Origin: Streptomonospora wellingtoniae
Lineage (GTDB): Bacteria > Actinomycetota > Actinomycetes > Streptosporangiales > Streptosporangiaceae
Length of the DNA stretch: 64,000 nt
Direction: 5' to 3'
Assembly (NCBI RefSeq): GCF_031845375.1
Contig: NZ_JAVREK010000012.1
Location: forward strand, 1-64,000
Below, in pieces: positions 16,131 to 24,864 of this stretch. A model generated the notes under the pieces. It did no database searches. It was not told the origin of the DNA and saw only the letters and a program-made list of their open reading frames with translations. Positions within the stretch are counted from its first letter, which is position 1, and each line of letters begins with the position of its first letter. Made by a program: the position numbers and the translations under genes.

Positions 16131-16628
16131 GTCGCCGTCAGAGCGCCGCCGGGGCTCCGTCCGACCATGCGGACCCGGCACCCGAACTCGCGGCTCGCGT
16201 CGTCATGCGTCCGCTGGAACCACCCCGGTGAGCGTGTCCGCCAGGCCGCGGCGGCCGAAGTCGCGGTGGGCGACGGGCCCGGCCTGCGGGCGCCGAAGTC
16301 GCAGCCCCGCGCGGACGGCGTGGACGGCCTCTCCTACGCTGGTGGGCGCAGCGCGGCGACCGCGGCGGCACGCGACGAGCAAGGGGTGCCCGTGCCGGCG
16401 AAGGTGTCACAGGACGTCACCGCAGCGGCCGTGCGGCCGGGAGCCCCCCCGTCCCGGCGGCGAGCGGCACCGCGCCGTCCTGAACGCGAGCGACAGCACG
16501 GCCCGGCCGCGGGCCCGCGCCGACTCCCGCGGGCGGGCCGCGAACGGTACGAACCCCGGTCGGCGGCCCGCCTCCGCACGTCGGGGGCGCGCGCCCCGCG
16601 GCGGGTGGACCGAGGAAGGGAACCGACG
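16131..16628. other. Non-coding or uncharacterised spacer
   Basis: Some 500 bases of very GC-rich sequence between the tandem hairpins and the siderophore-interacting protein gene. The open frames on both strands are Arg/Pro/Ala-rich low-complexity shadows without ribosome sites. I see no iron-box-like palindrome, tRNA or repeat. It may hold the promoter of the downstream gene. Confidence 0.5.
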
Positions 16629-17471
16629 ATGGCCGAACGCCCTGCCCGCCGAGCCCCGCGCGCCAGGCGCGCCCGGGTCCTGCGGGTCGAGCGGCTCACC
16701 CCGCACATGATCCGCGTCGTCCTGGGCGGTGGAGACCTGGCGGACTTCGCGGCCGGCGACTGCACCGACCACTACGTCAAACTGCTGTTCCCCGCCGGCG
16801 GCGGCGCCTACCCCGAACCCTTCGACCCCCGGCGCATCCGCGAGGAGCGCCCGCGCGACGAATGGCCGGTGACGCGCACCTACACCGTGCGCCGGTGGGA
16901 CCCCCGGGCGGGCGAACTGACCGTGGACTTCGTCCACCACGGCGACAAGGGCCTCGCGGGCCCCTGGGCGGCAGCGGCCCGCCCCGGCGACGAGATCTAC
17001 CTCTCCGGCCCCGGCGGCGGCTACGCGCCCGACCCGGCCGCCGACTGGCACCTGCTGGCGGGCGACGAGAGCGCACTGCCCGCCATCGCCGCCGCCTTGG
17101 AGAACCTGCCGCCCGACGCCCGCGCCCACGCCTTCGTCGAGGTCGCCGGCCCCGAGGAGGAGCAGAAACTGGAGGCCCCCGCGGGCGCTGCCCTCACCTG
17201 GCTGCACCGGGGGGCCGAGCGCGTCGGGGGGCCGCTCGTCCGCGCCCTCGCCGGCTTCGACTTCCCGCCCGGCGACGTACACGCATTCGTCCACGGCGAG
17301 GCGGGCGCGGTCCGCGAGCTCCGCCGCCTGCTGCGGCGCGAGCGCGGGATTCCGCTGGAGCGCCTGTCGATCTCCGGCTACTGGCGCCTGGGTCTCAACG
17401 AGGACGGCTGGCAGTCCGCCAAGCGCGACTGGAACCGCGCGACCGAACAGGAGACCGAACCCGCCGACTGA
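16629..17471 (+). CDS. Siderophore-interacting FAD-dependent reductase (SIP family)
   Basis: A 280-residue protein of the siderophore-interacting/ViuB family. The FAD-binding barrel (~15-120) contains the flavin motif RTYTVRRWD, then VDFVHHGDKGLAGPWA. The C-terminal SIP domain (~130-265) contains LLAGDESALPAIAAALE, FVHGEAGAVRELRRLLRRERG and a terminal SISGYWRLGLNEDGWQSAKRDW. It should reduce Fe3+-siderophores with NAD(P)H in the cytoplasm to release iron. The start is ATG 16629; the long frame reading in from the symporter region is not credible. It stands alone, with no siderophore transporter adjacent, and is convergent with a DUF5134 gene. Confidence 0.93.
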   Translation: MAERPARRAPRARRARVLRVERLTPHMIRVVLGGGDLADFAAGDCTDHYVKLLFPAGGGAYPEPFDPRRIREERPRDEWPVTRTYTVRRWDPRAGELTVDFVHHGDKGLAGPWAAAARPGDEIYLSGPGGGYAPDPAADWHLLAGDESALPAIAAALENLPPDARAHAFVEVAGPEEEQKLEAPAGAALTWLHRGAERVGGPLVRALAGFDFPPGDVHAFVHGEAGAVRELRRLLRRERGIPLERLSISGYWRLGLNEDGWQSAKRDWNRATEQETEPAD

Positions 17472-17563
17472 GCCTCGTTTCGCGTACCGCCGTGGGACCG
17501 TACCACCCACCCTCGCGTCCGCCGCCCGCGCGGCGGCACGGCCCGTGAACCGGGGTGGGCTGC

Positions 17564-18241
17564 TCACATGGCGACGAGCATGAAGGCCATCGCCGCCGCC
17601 ATCGCGGCCAGGGTCAGCGCCACCGACATCCGGGAGCGGGCCGGCGCACCGCCGGGGCCGCCGGCGGGGTGCGCCGACAGCAGTGCCGGACCGCCGGTCG
17701 CGGTGCCACCGCCGACGCCGGCTGCGGCACCGGCACCGGCACCGGCAGCGGCGACCGGGTGGGCGAAGACGGGCAGCCGGTCGAAGGCGCGCGCGACCCA
17801 GCCGAGGGCCGCGCAGCCGAAGTAGGCGGCGAACACGTAGGCGAGCCAGCCCGGCCGCACCGCGGGGTCGGCGAGCATGTAGGTCATGGCGAGGTAGTCC
17901 AGGGCGGACATGGTCCATACGGGGTTCAGTGCGCCCTCGCGCGAGCGCAGCCCCAGCGCCGCGACCGCCGTGGCGGCGGCCAGCAGCGCGAACAGCACGA
18001 GACCGCTTCGGTGGAGGCCCTCGTAGTGCATCCGCGGCAGCAGGTACATCGCCGCCATGCCGAGAGCCATCACGGCGTGGCCCGCATGCCACCACCGCCG
18101 CTGCCGGGACATCTGCGCCCCGTGCCGCAGGTGGACGACGGCCACACCGGCCAGTACGACGGCGAAGCCGACTCGCACCCAGTCCGGCAGAGCGGCCGTG
18201 TGCGCCCCGTGGCCCGCTCCGGCCAGCACCGTCATCGCCAC
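17564..18241 (-). CDS. DUF5134-like integral membrane protein
   Basis: A 225-residue membrane protein with about six hydrophobic segments and a His/Met-rich first half (HLRHGAQMSRQRRWWHAGHAVMALGMAAMYLLPRMH), the recognisable pattern of actinobacterial DUF5134 proteins. An Ala/Gly-rich loop (~160-185) precedes a last helix. The clustered His and Met residues on helix faces could bind heme or a metal, but the function is unknown. The start shown is GTG 18241; ATG 18235 is equally possible. It is convergent with the siderophore-interacting protein gene. Confidence 0.75.
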   Translation of the reverse strand: MAMTVLAGAGHGAHTAALPDWVRVGFAVVLAGVAVVHLRHGAQMSRQRRWWHAGHAVMALGMAAMYLLPRMHYEGLHRSGLVLFALLAAATAVAALGLRSREGALNPVWTMSALDYLAMTYMLADPAVRPGWLAYVFAAYFGCAALGWVARAFDRLPVFAHPVAAAGAGAGAAAGVGGGTATGGPALLSAHPAGGPGGAPARSRMSVALTLAAMAAAMAFMLVAM

Positions 18242-18500
18242 AGTCCCGGCTCCCTCCGCTCGGCCGCCGGAGAGGGTCTACCCCCGGGCCTGAAACGCGA
18301 AGTGGGGACCCGGTGACCGGATGCGGCCGCCCCGTCACCCGCGGGCGCGGCGGCCGGGGGGGGTTGCAGAAGCGGCACTGCCACCGGCGCCGCCGGGAGT
18401 GCCGCGCCCGGACCGGGGCCGCGGCGGCGCCGGTCCGGGCAGGGCTGCGGCCGCCGCGGGCCGCTGGTACCGGGACCCGCCGCCGCTGCCATTCGGTGCG

Positions 18501-18761
18501 TCAGTGGGCGTATGGCCAGCCGTCGCCGTCCCAGCCGAGCCAGTTGATGCCCAGCAGGGCCGTGCCGTCGTCGGCGTAGCAGTGGTAGGTGAGGATGTCG
18601 TTATCGGAGTCGGCGAAGACGTCCTAGTGGCCGGGGCCGTGGATGCCGCCGTGAAGATCGCCGAGCGGTTGGAGCCGAACGTGGACGCCGGCGGCCAGCG
18701 CCGCGCCCAGCAGTCGGCGCCGCGACAGCACTTCGGAGCGGGGTCGGGTGTGGTCGGCCAT
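18501..18761 (-). pseudogene. Relic of a secreted GH43 arabinanase-like enzyme
   Basis: One continuous 87-codon frame starts at ATG 18761 and ends at TGA 18501-18503, interrupted by one in-frame TAG at codon 46. The first 25 residues are a Tat-type signal start (LSRRRLLGAALAAG). The part from residue 39 reads like the extreme C-terminus of family 43 arabinanases: GGIHGPGH, then after the TAG DVFADSDNDILTYHCYADD and LLGINWLGWDGDGWPYAH. The five-bladed propeller between them is missing, some 250-300 residues. So the gene suffered a large internal deletion in frame plus a nonsense mutation. It fits the plant-polysaccharide theme of the window (GH42, GH10, CE4). Confidence 0.8.
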
Positions 18762-18929
18762 GGGGGACTCTCGCTTGGCAGTGGAGTTGTCGGAATCGGC
18801 CTGCTCGGGAACGGCTCCGCGGCGCGGACGGGACGCCGCACCGCCCGCGCCCCCGTCCTCTGTGCGCCGCGAACCGTTTGCCGCGCACCTGTGCGGTCAG
18901 CTTCGCTGTAGAGCGAGAGAAGGAGCGAG

Positions 18930-20888
18930 ATGGGACGCGGTGTCGCACACAAGCTGATCGAGTCGCACCTGGTCGAAGGAGAGATGGCCCCCGGTCGGCC
19001 CATCGCGCTGAGCGTCGACCAGACCCTCACCCAGGACGCGACGGGGACTCTGGTGATGCAGGAGCTGGAGGCGCTGGGGCTGGACCGGACACGGGCCGGG
19101 GTCAGCGTGCAGTACGTGGACCACAACCTGCTCCAGGCCGACGAGAAGAACGCCGAGGACCACGAGTTCCTGCAGTCGGCGGCCCGGCGCTACGGGCTGT
19201 GGTACTCCAAACCCGGCAACGGCGTCTCCCATCCCACGCACATGCAGCGCTTCGGCGTGCCCGGAAGGACGCTGGCCGGCTCCGACTCCCACACCTGCGC
19301 CGCGGGTTCGCTGGGCATGCTGGCGGTCGGCGTCGGCGGGCTGGAGGTGGCCATGGCGATCGCAGGCCGCCCCCTGCGCATCCGGGCGCCGCAGATCTGG
19401 GGCGTGCGGCTCACCGGCGAGCTGCCGGAGTGGACCTCGGCCAAGGACGTCATCCTGGAGATGCTGCGGCGGCACGGCGTCAAGGGCGGGCTGAACCGCA
19501 TCATCGAGTACCACGGCCCGGGGCTCGACACGCTGTCGGCGATGGACCGCCATGTCATCGCGAACATGGGCGCTGAGCTGGGCGCCACCACCACCGTCTT
19601 CCCCTCCGACGGCGCGGTGCGCGACTTCCTGCGCGCGGAGGGGCGCGAGGGCGACTTCACCGAGCTGCTCGCCGATGCCGACACCGCCTACGACGTGGCC
19701 GACGAGATCGACCTGTCCTCGATCGAGCCGCTGATCGCCATGCCCTCGGCGCCCGACAAGGTGGTGCCGGTGCGCGAGGTGGCGGGCGCGAAGGTCGGCC
19801 AGGTCGTCATCGGCTCCTCGGCCAACCCCGGGCTGCGCGACTACGCCATCGCCGCCGCCATGGTGAAGGGCCGCCAGACCGACAGCACGGTGAGCTTCGA
19901 CGTCAACCCCTCGTCGCGGCAGATCTTCGCGGACCTGACGAAGACGGGCGCGACCGTCGACCTGATCGGCGCCGGCGCCCGCATCCACCAGGCGGGCTGC
20001 CTGGGCTGCATCGGCATGGGCCAGGCGCCGGCGGTGGGCCGCAACTCGCTGCGCACCTTCCCCCGCAACTTCCCCGGCCGCTCGGGCACCAAGGAGGACT
20101 CGGTCTGGCTGTGCTCGCCGGAGACCGCGGCGGCCTCCGCGCTCGCCGGGGTGATCACCGACCCGCGCGACCTGGCCGAGCAACTGGGGATCGCCTATCC
20201 CGAGCTGCACCCGCCGGAGCGTTCCAGCGTCAACACGCGCATGCTGGTGCCCCCGCCGCCGCGGGAGGAGTCCCTGCGCACGGAGCTGGTCAAGGGACCC
20301 AACATCTCGGCGCTGCCGGACTTCCCGCCGCTGCCCGACCGCATTGAGGCGCCGGTGCTGCTCAAGGTCGGCGACGACGTGTCCACCGACGAGATCTCCC
20401 CGGCCGGCGCGGCGGCCCTGCCGTTCCGCTCCAACGTGCCCCGGCTGGCGGAGTTCACCTTCACCCGCATCGACGAGGACTATCCGAGGCGGGCGCACGA
20501 CCTGGCCGACGGCCAGGGGCACTTCGTGATCGGGGGCGACAACTACGGCCAGGGCTCCTCGCGCGAGCACGCCGCCATCACCCCGCGATTCCTCGGGCTG
20601 CGCGCGGTGGTGGCCAAGTCCTTCGCCAGGATCCACTGGCAGAACCTCGCCAACTTCGGCGTGCTGGCGCTGGAGTTCACCGACCCGGCCGACTACGACC
20701 GCATCGCGTCGGGCGACGTGCTCCTCCTCGCCGGGCTCCGCGAGACCCTCCCCGCTGTGGGCGAGGTGGCCCTCCGGAACAAAACCAAGGGCGAGGAGTA
20801 CGCCCTGCGCCACCGCCTGTCTGCGCCCCAGGTGGAGTCCGTCCTGGCCGGCGGGCAGATCCCGCTCCTCGCCCGGGAGCTGGAATGA
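18930..20888 (+). CDS. acn: Aconitate hydratase (monomeric ~650-residue type)
   Basis: A 652-residue aconitase of the bacterial/Aquifex-like type: three aconitase subdomains (~1-385) with DQTLTQDATGT, VDHNLLQADEKN, SDSHTCAAGSLGMLAVGVGG and GCLGCIGMGQAPAVGRNSLRTFPRNFPGRSG, and the C-terminal swivel domain (~445-640) with DDVSTDEISPAG, GDNYGQGSSREHAA and FARIHWQNLANFGVL. It interconverts citrate and isocitrate. Cys357 and Cys360 of the Fe-S site are present, but the first-ligand motif, SCTN in canonical aconitases, reads SSAN here (residues 296-299). The start is ATG 18930 after GAAGGAGCG. Apparently monocistronic, it is followed by palindromic element copy 3. Confidence 0.93.
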   Translation: MGRGVAHKLIESHLVEGEMAPGRPIALSVDQTLTQDATGTLVMQELEALGLDRTRAGVSVQYVDHNLLQADEKNAEDHEFLQSAARRYGLWYSKPGNGVSHPTHMQRFGVPGRTLAGSDSHTCAAGSLGMLAVGVGGLEVAMAIAGRPLRIRAPQIWGVRLTGELPEWTSAKDVILEMLRRHGVKGGLNRIIEYHGPGLDTLSAMDRHVIANMGAELGATTTVFPSDGAVRDFLRAEGREGDFTELLADADTAYDVADEIDLSSIEPLIAMPSAPDKVVPVREVAGAKVGQVVIGSSANPGLRDYAIAAAMVKGRQTDSTVSFDVNPSSRQIFADLTKTGATVDLIGAGARIHQAGCLGCIGMGQAPAVGRNSLRTFPRNFPGRSGTKEDSVWLCSPETAAASALAGVITDPRDLAEQLGIAYPELHPPERSSVNTRMLVPPPPREESLRTELVKGPNISALPDFPPLPDRIEAPVLLKVGDDVSTDEISPAGAAALPFRSNVPRLAEFTFTRIDEDYPRRAHDLADGQGHFVIGGDNYGQGSSREHAAITPRFLGLRAVVAKSFARIHWQNLANFGVLALEFTDPADYDRIASGDVLLLAGLRETLPAVGEVALRNKTKGEEYALRHRLSAPQVESVLAGGQIPLLARELE

Positions 20889-20919
20889 CAGCCATGGCCT
20901 GGGGCACCATCAGATCACC

Positions 20920-20980
20920 GTTGATCTTGTAGCTATCGTCACTGGAAATCGCTTTCCTTCACGATGGCTACAAGATCAAC
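20920..20980. repeat. 61-bp palindromic element, copy 3
   Basis: The arms GTTGATCTTGTAGCTATCGT (from 20920) and ACGATGGCTACAAGATCAAC (to 20980) pair with a single wobble. The centre GGAAATCGCTTTCCTTC is the reverse complement of the centre of copies 1 and 4. It lies 31 bases after the aconitase stop and 31 bases before the stop of the convergent glpD. Confidence 0.92.
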
Positions 20981-21011
20981 GGGGGTTGGGGCCCGCAGGC
21001 TCAACAGTCTG

Positions 21012-22556
21012 TCACGGGCGCTCGGCCGCGGAGAGGGCGTCGCGCGCGGCCTGGCGCAGGCGCTCGGCGTCCTCGGCGACCAGGGCGGCGCGGGTACGGC
21101 GCTCCAGGAGGTCCGCCTCGTCCAGGGCCCCTTCGTGGCGGACCGCCCAGCGGAGTTCGGCGGCGGTGACGCCGGCCGCGATCGGGGTCAGCAGGCCGGG
21201 CCGGCCGTCGGCCTCGGCGGCGACCGACGGGGCCTCGGCGCCGTAGCGGGCCCGTAGGCGGGCGGGGGCGTCGACGCCGCGCAGGAGGGCGGGGCCGGCG
21301 GCCCCCACCAGCGGCAGGCGGCGGGTGCGGCACGCCCCGGCGCGCAGCCCGGCGCGCTCGACCGCGGCGTCCACGGCCTCCTCGGCCATGCGCCGATAGG
21401 TGGTCAGCTTGCCGCCGACCGCGGTCAGCACGCCCTCGGGCGAGGCCACCACGGCGTGGCGCCGGGAGAGGTCCGCGCTGCGGCCGTCACCGGCGTCCAG
21501 CAGCGGACGCAGTCCGGCGAAGACGCCGGCGACGTCCCCTCGGCCCGGCGGCGCCGCCAGCACGCCGCCGAGCACCCGGAGCAGGAAGTCGACGTCGTGC
21601 TCGGGCACCGGGGGCACGTCGGGTGCGGGGCCGTCGAGGGGTTCGTCGGTGAGGCCGACGTAGACGCGGCCGTCCTGCTGGGGCAGCACGAGCGCGAAGC
21701 GGGTCGGGTCGCCGGGGACGGGGACGGTCACGGCGGCACGCAGACCGCCGAGGCGGCTCTCGGACAAGACCAGGTGCGTTCCCCGGCTGGGCCGCAGCCG
21801 CACCTGCGGCGCCAGCTCCTGGGCCCAGACGCCGGTGGCGTTGACCGTCGCGCGCGGCCGGACGTCCAGCGCCGCGCCGGTGAGCCGGTCGCGCAGCACC
21901 GCGCGGTCGCCGTGCAGCTCCTCGGCCCCGCAGCGGGTCAGCACCGCGGTGCCGTGGGCGGCGGCGGTGCGCGCCAGGCCGACCACCAGGCGGGCGTCGT
22001 CGACGAGCTGACCGTCGAAGGACAGCTGGCCGCCGCGCAGCCCGTCGGACCGCAGCCCGGGCGCGAGGTGGAGTGCGCGCCGCCGCGAGACGCCGCGGGA
22101 GGCGGGCAGCAGCGCGCCGCTGGTGCCGGCCGACAGGCGCAGGGCGTCGCCCATGAGCAGCCCGGTGCGGGTGGCGGCGGCCTGCGCGCGACTCACCCCG
22201 GCGTGCAGGGGCAGCAGCATCGGCAACGGCCGGACCAGGTGCGGCGCGGTGCGCGACATGAGGATGTGGCGCTCGCGCGCGCTCTCGCGGGCGATGCCGA
22301 CCTGGCCGGTGGCGAGGTAGCGCAGGCCGCCGTGGACGAGCTTGGAACTCCACCGGCTGGTCCCGAACGCCAGGTCGTGCTTCTCGGCGAGCACCACCGA
22401 GAGCCCGCGCGAGGCCGCGTCGAGGGCGATGCCCGCTCCGGTGACACCGCCGCCGACGACCAGCAGGTCCACGCGGGGATCGCGCGCCAGGCGGTCGAGG
22501 TCCCGGGCCCGGCGGGCGGCGTTGAGGGAAGCGCCGGGGGCGGGGTCGGCGCTCAT
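21012..22556 (-). CDS. glpD: Glycerol-3-phosphate dehydrogenase, FAD-dependent
   Basis: A 514-residue flavoprotein. The N-terminal FAD-binding fold reads VDLLVVGGGVTGAGIALDAA (~28-48), then FGTSRWSSKLVHGGLRYL. The substrate region (RGTHLVLSE, YVGLTDEP) and a C-terminal DAO_C domain (~380-500) complete the family pattern. It oxidises sn-glycerol-3-phosphate to dihydroxyacetone phosphate at the membrane, passing electrons to quinone. ATG 22556 overlaps the stop of the tetR gene (ATGA), so the two are co-translated. No glycerol kinase or facilitator is adjacent; instead the divergent genes point to glycerolipid metabolism. It ends convergent with aconitase. Confidence 0.93.
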   Translation of the reverse strand: MSADPAPGASLNAARRARDLDRLARDPRVDLLVVGGGVTGAGIALDAASRGLSVVLAEKHDLAFGTSRWSSKLVHGGLRYLATGQVGIARESARERHILMSRTAPHLVRPLPMLLPLHAGVSRAQAAATRTGLLMGDALRLSAGTSGALLPASRGVSRRRALHLAPGLRSDGLRGGQLSFDGQLVDDARLVVGLARTAAAHGTAVLTRCGAEELHGDRAVLRDRLTGAALDVRPRATVNATGVWAQELAPQVRLRPSRGTHLVLSESRLGGLRAAVTVPVPGDPTRFALVLPQQDGRVYVGLTDEPLDGPAPDVPPVPEHDVDFLLRVLGGVLAAPPGRGDVAGVFAGLRPLLDAGDGRSADLSRRHAVVASPEGVLTAVGGKLTTYRRMAEEAVDAAVERAGLRAGACRTRRLPLVGAAGPALLRGVDAPARLRARYGAEAPSVAAEADGRPGLLTPIAAGVTAAELRWAVRHEGALDEADLLERRTRAALVAEDAERLRQAARDALSAAERP

Positions 22557-23233
22557 GCCTGCGCGCCTTGTCCGGTGCCCGCCGCCCGGCCGCGGTGCGC
22601 GTGGTCGGCGGCGCGCTCATCCTGCGGGCGCAGGTAGCTCTCGAGCATGCGGCGCACCTCCCGGGTGAGCCCGTCGAGGTCGAGGACGTCCTCCACCAGG
22701 CGCCAGGACTGGGCGGCGCTTTGAACCAGGAGCAGCACCATCCGGGCGAGCGCCGCGGGCTCGCCAGCGCGCACCGATCCGTCGTTCTGCCCGGCGCGGA
22801 TCTGCTCCTCGACGAAGGCGAGCGCGTGGCGCTGGCTGGAGCCCAGGCGCTGGAAGGTGTAGGTCACCAGCGCCTCCGGCTCGGCGGTGAGGATGCGGGT
22901 CATCAGCGGGTGCGCGCGCAGGTCGGCGAGGACGCACGCCGCGCCCGCCACCAGGCGGGTGCGTCCGTCGGCGCCCTCGGCGGCGGCGCGCGGCGCGGCC
23001 GCCGCGACCACGGCGCGCATCTCGCGGGTCAGCAGGTCGCCGAGGAGGGTGTCGATGTCGCGCCAGCGCCGATAGACGGTCGGGCGGCTCACCCCCGCGC
23101 GGCGGGCGACGTCGGTGAGGGTCAGCCGCCGCAGGCCGAAGACGGCGACGGACTCGCGGGCCGCGTCGAGGAGGGTCTGGGCCAGCGGGTCGGCCGGCGA
23201 CTCCGCTTCCTCCTCGTTACTAATTGACACCAT
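22553..23233 (-). CDS. TetR-family regulator of the glycerolipid locus
   Basis: A 226-residue TetR-type repressor. The N-terminal helix-turn-helix spans LTLTDVARRAGVSRPTVYRRWRDIDTLLGDLL (~38-69), followed by an all-helical ligand domain. ATG 23233 gives a 17-base gap to the divergent flavoenzyme gene, so its operator must overlap one or both starts. An internal AGGAGG just after this ATG leaves open a downstream start. It should control itself, glpD and the divergent AGPS-like/DAG kinase pair. The ligand is probably a lipid or acyl-CoA, judging only from the context. Confidence 0.88.
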   Translation of the reverse strand: MVSISNEEEAESPADPLAQTLLDAARESVAVFGLRRLTLTDVARRAGVSRPTVYRRWRDIDTLLGDLLTREMRAVVAAAAPRAAAEGADGRTRLVAGAACVLADLRAHPLMTRILTAEPEALVTYTFQRLGSSQRHALAFVEEQIRAGQNDGSVRAGEPAALARMVLLLVQSAAQSWRLVEDVLDLDGLTREVRRMLESYLRPQDERAADHAHRGRAAGTGQGAQA

Positions 23234-23249
23234 ATGGAAAACTGTAACG
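23215..23249. promoter_or_regulatory. Candidate TetR operator and divergent promoter
   Basis: The inverted half-sites CGTTAC (23215-23220) and GTAACG (23244-23249) flank an AT-rich core with CCATATGG at its centre and TTGACA at 23224-23229. The start codons of both divergent genes lie inside or next to this region, so a repressor bound here would block both. The transcripts may be leaderless or nearly so. Confidence 0.45.
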
Positions 23250-23250
23250 C

Positions 23251-24864
23251 ATGACGGAACCCACCCGCCGCGTGGGCGAGCCCTCCTGGGACGCCTGGGG
23301 CGACCCCGCGCACGCCGTGTCGCTGACGGAGCCCCAGCGAGAGCTGATCGTTCGGGTGCTCGGCGCCGCGCCGGAGGACGCCCGCCGCCGCACGGCCGAA
23401 TCCGACCTGCGCCCGCCGCCCGGCGCCCTCCCCGAGCCCGCCCGCGCGGCGCTGGCCGACGCCGTCGGCGCCGAACACGTGGACGCCGGAGCCTCCGCCC
23501 GGATCCGCCACGCCGGCGGCAAGAGCACCCCCGACCTGCTGCGCCGCCGCGCAGGCGACGTCGCCGACGCCCCCGACGCGGTGGTACTGCCGGCGGACCA
23601 CGACGAGGTCGCCGCGGTGCTGGCCGTGTGCGCCGAGCACGGCGTGGCCGTGGTGCCCTTCGGCGGCGGCACCAGCGTCGTCGGCGGGGTCGAGCCGCTG
23701 CGCGGGGCCTTCACCGCCGCCGTGGCCCTGGACCTGCGGCGCCTGGACCGGCTCGTCGCCGTCGACGGCACGGCCGGCACCGCGACCCTGCAGGCGGGCC
23801 TGCGGACCCCCGAGGCCGAGGAACTATTGGGCGCGCACGGGCTGACGCTGGGGCACCAGCCGCAGAGCTACGAGTACGCCACCATCGGCGGCTACGCGGC
23901 CACCCGCTCCTGCGGCCAGTCCTCGTCGGGCTACGGGCGCTTCGACGACATGGTGGTCTCGCTGCGGGCCGCGACCCCGCGCGGCACGCTGGACCTGGGC
24001 CGCGCGCCCTCCTCGGCTGCCGGGCCGGACCTGCGTCGGCTGCTGCTGGGGTCGGAGGGCGCCTTCGGCGTGATCACCGAGGCGACCCTGCGCGTGCGCC
24101 CGGTGCCGGAGGCGCGGCACGACGAGGCGTGGGTCTTCCCCGACTTCGCCGCCGGCGCCGAGGCCCTGCGGGCGCTCGCCCAGAGCGGCGTGCGGCCCAC
24201 GCTGGTGCGGCTCTCCGACGAGCAGGAGACCTTCGTCAACGCCCTCCTCGCCGACGAGGAGGCCGTCCCGGGATGCCTCGCCGTGATCACCCACGAGGGC
24301 GGCGCCGAGCAGGCGGCGGCGGTACGCACGCTGACCGCGCAGACTCTGCGGCGGGCCGGCGGCGACGAACTGGGCGCCGAGCCGGTCGCCCGGTGGCGCG
24401 GCGGCCGCTACCTCGCCCCCTATCTGCGCGACGCCCTGCTGGACGCCGGCGTGCTGGCCGAGACCCTGGAGACCGCCACCACCTGGTCCGGCCTGCACAC
24501 GTTGCGCGAAGCGGTGATGGAAGCGCTGACCGGCGCGCTGGCGACCGGCGACGGCTCCGCGCCCCTCGTGCTCTGCCACGTGTCCCACGTCTATCCCGAG
24601 GGCGCGTCGCTGTACTTCACGGTCGCCGCGGCGGCGGGCCGGGATCCGCTGGGCCGCTGGCGCGCGGCCAAGTGCGCCGCCGGCGACGCGATCGCCGCAT
24701 GCGGCGCGACCATCTCCCACCACCACGCGGTGGGCACGGACCACCGGCCGTGGATGGAGGCCGAAGTCGGACCCCTGGGCGTGCAGGTGTTGCGCGCGGT
24801 GAAGGACACCCTGGACCCGGTAGGGGTGCTCAATCCCGGCAAGCTCATCCCGGAGCGGTCGTGA
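23251..24864 (+). CDS. FAD-binding oxidase, alkyl-DHAP synthase (AGPS)-like
   Basis: A 537-residue flavoenzyme of the VAO/PCMH fold. The FAD domain has VVPFGGGTSVVGGVEP (~131-146) and the AGPS-like YATIGGYAATRSCGQSSSGYGRFDDMVV (~209-236). The C-terminal part carries SHHHAVGTDHRPW with the His triplet of the AGPS active site and ends DPVGVLNPGKLIP. Eukaryotic AGPS exchanges the acyl of acyl-DHAP for a fatty alcohol. Its substrate DHAP-lipid fits the neighbouring glpD, but the bacterial homologues have no proven reaction. It overlaps the kinase gene by GTGA. The order glpD-tetR / flavoenzyme / DAG kinase is the same as I recall for Rv2249c-Rv2252 of Mycobacterium tuberculosis. Confidence 0.9.
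   Translation: MTEPTRRVGEPSWDAWGDPAHAVSLTEPQRELIVRVLGAAPEDARRRTAESDLRPPPGALPEPARAALADAVGAEHVDAGASARIRHAGGKSTPDLLRRRAGDVADAPDAVVLPADHDEVAAVLAVCAEHGVAVVPFGGGTSVVGGVEPLRGAFTAAVALDLRRLDRLVAVDGTAGTATLQAGLRTPEAEELLGAHGLTLGHQPQSYEYATIGGYAATRSCGQSSSGYGRFDDMVVSLRAATPRGTLDLGRAPSSAAGPDLRRLLLGSEGAFGVITEATLRVRPVPEARHDEAWVFPDFAAGAEALRALAQSGVRPTLVRLSDEQETFVNALLADEEAVPGCLAVITHEGGAEQAAAVRTLTAQTLRRAGGDELGAEPVARWRGGRYLAPYLRDALLDAGVLAETLETATTWSGLHTLREAVMEALTGALATGDGSAPLVLCHVSHVYPEGASLYFTVAAAAGRDPLGRWRAAKCAAGDAIAACGATISHHHAVGTDHRPWMEAEVGPLGVQVLRAVKDTLDPVGVLNPGKLIPERS

Noticed and set aside
14610..16628. Long upstream extension of the siderophore-interacting protein frame
   Set aside because: It is an out-of-frame reading of the symporter gene; homology and a ribosome site begin at 16629.
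16131..16628. Iron-dependent (DmdR/IdeR-type) operator before the siderophore-interacting protein gene
   Set aside because: No TTAGGTTAGGCTAACCTAA-like sequence is present in the spacer.
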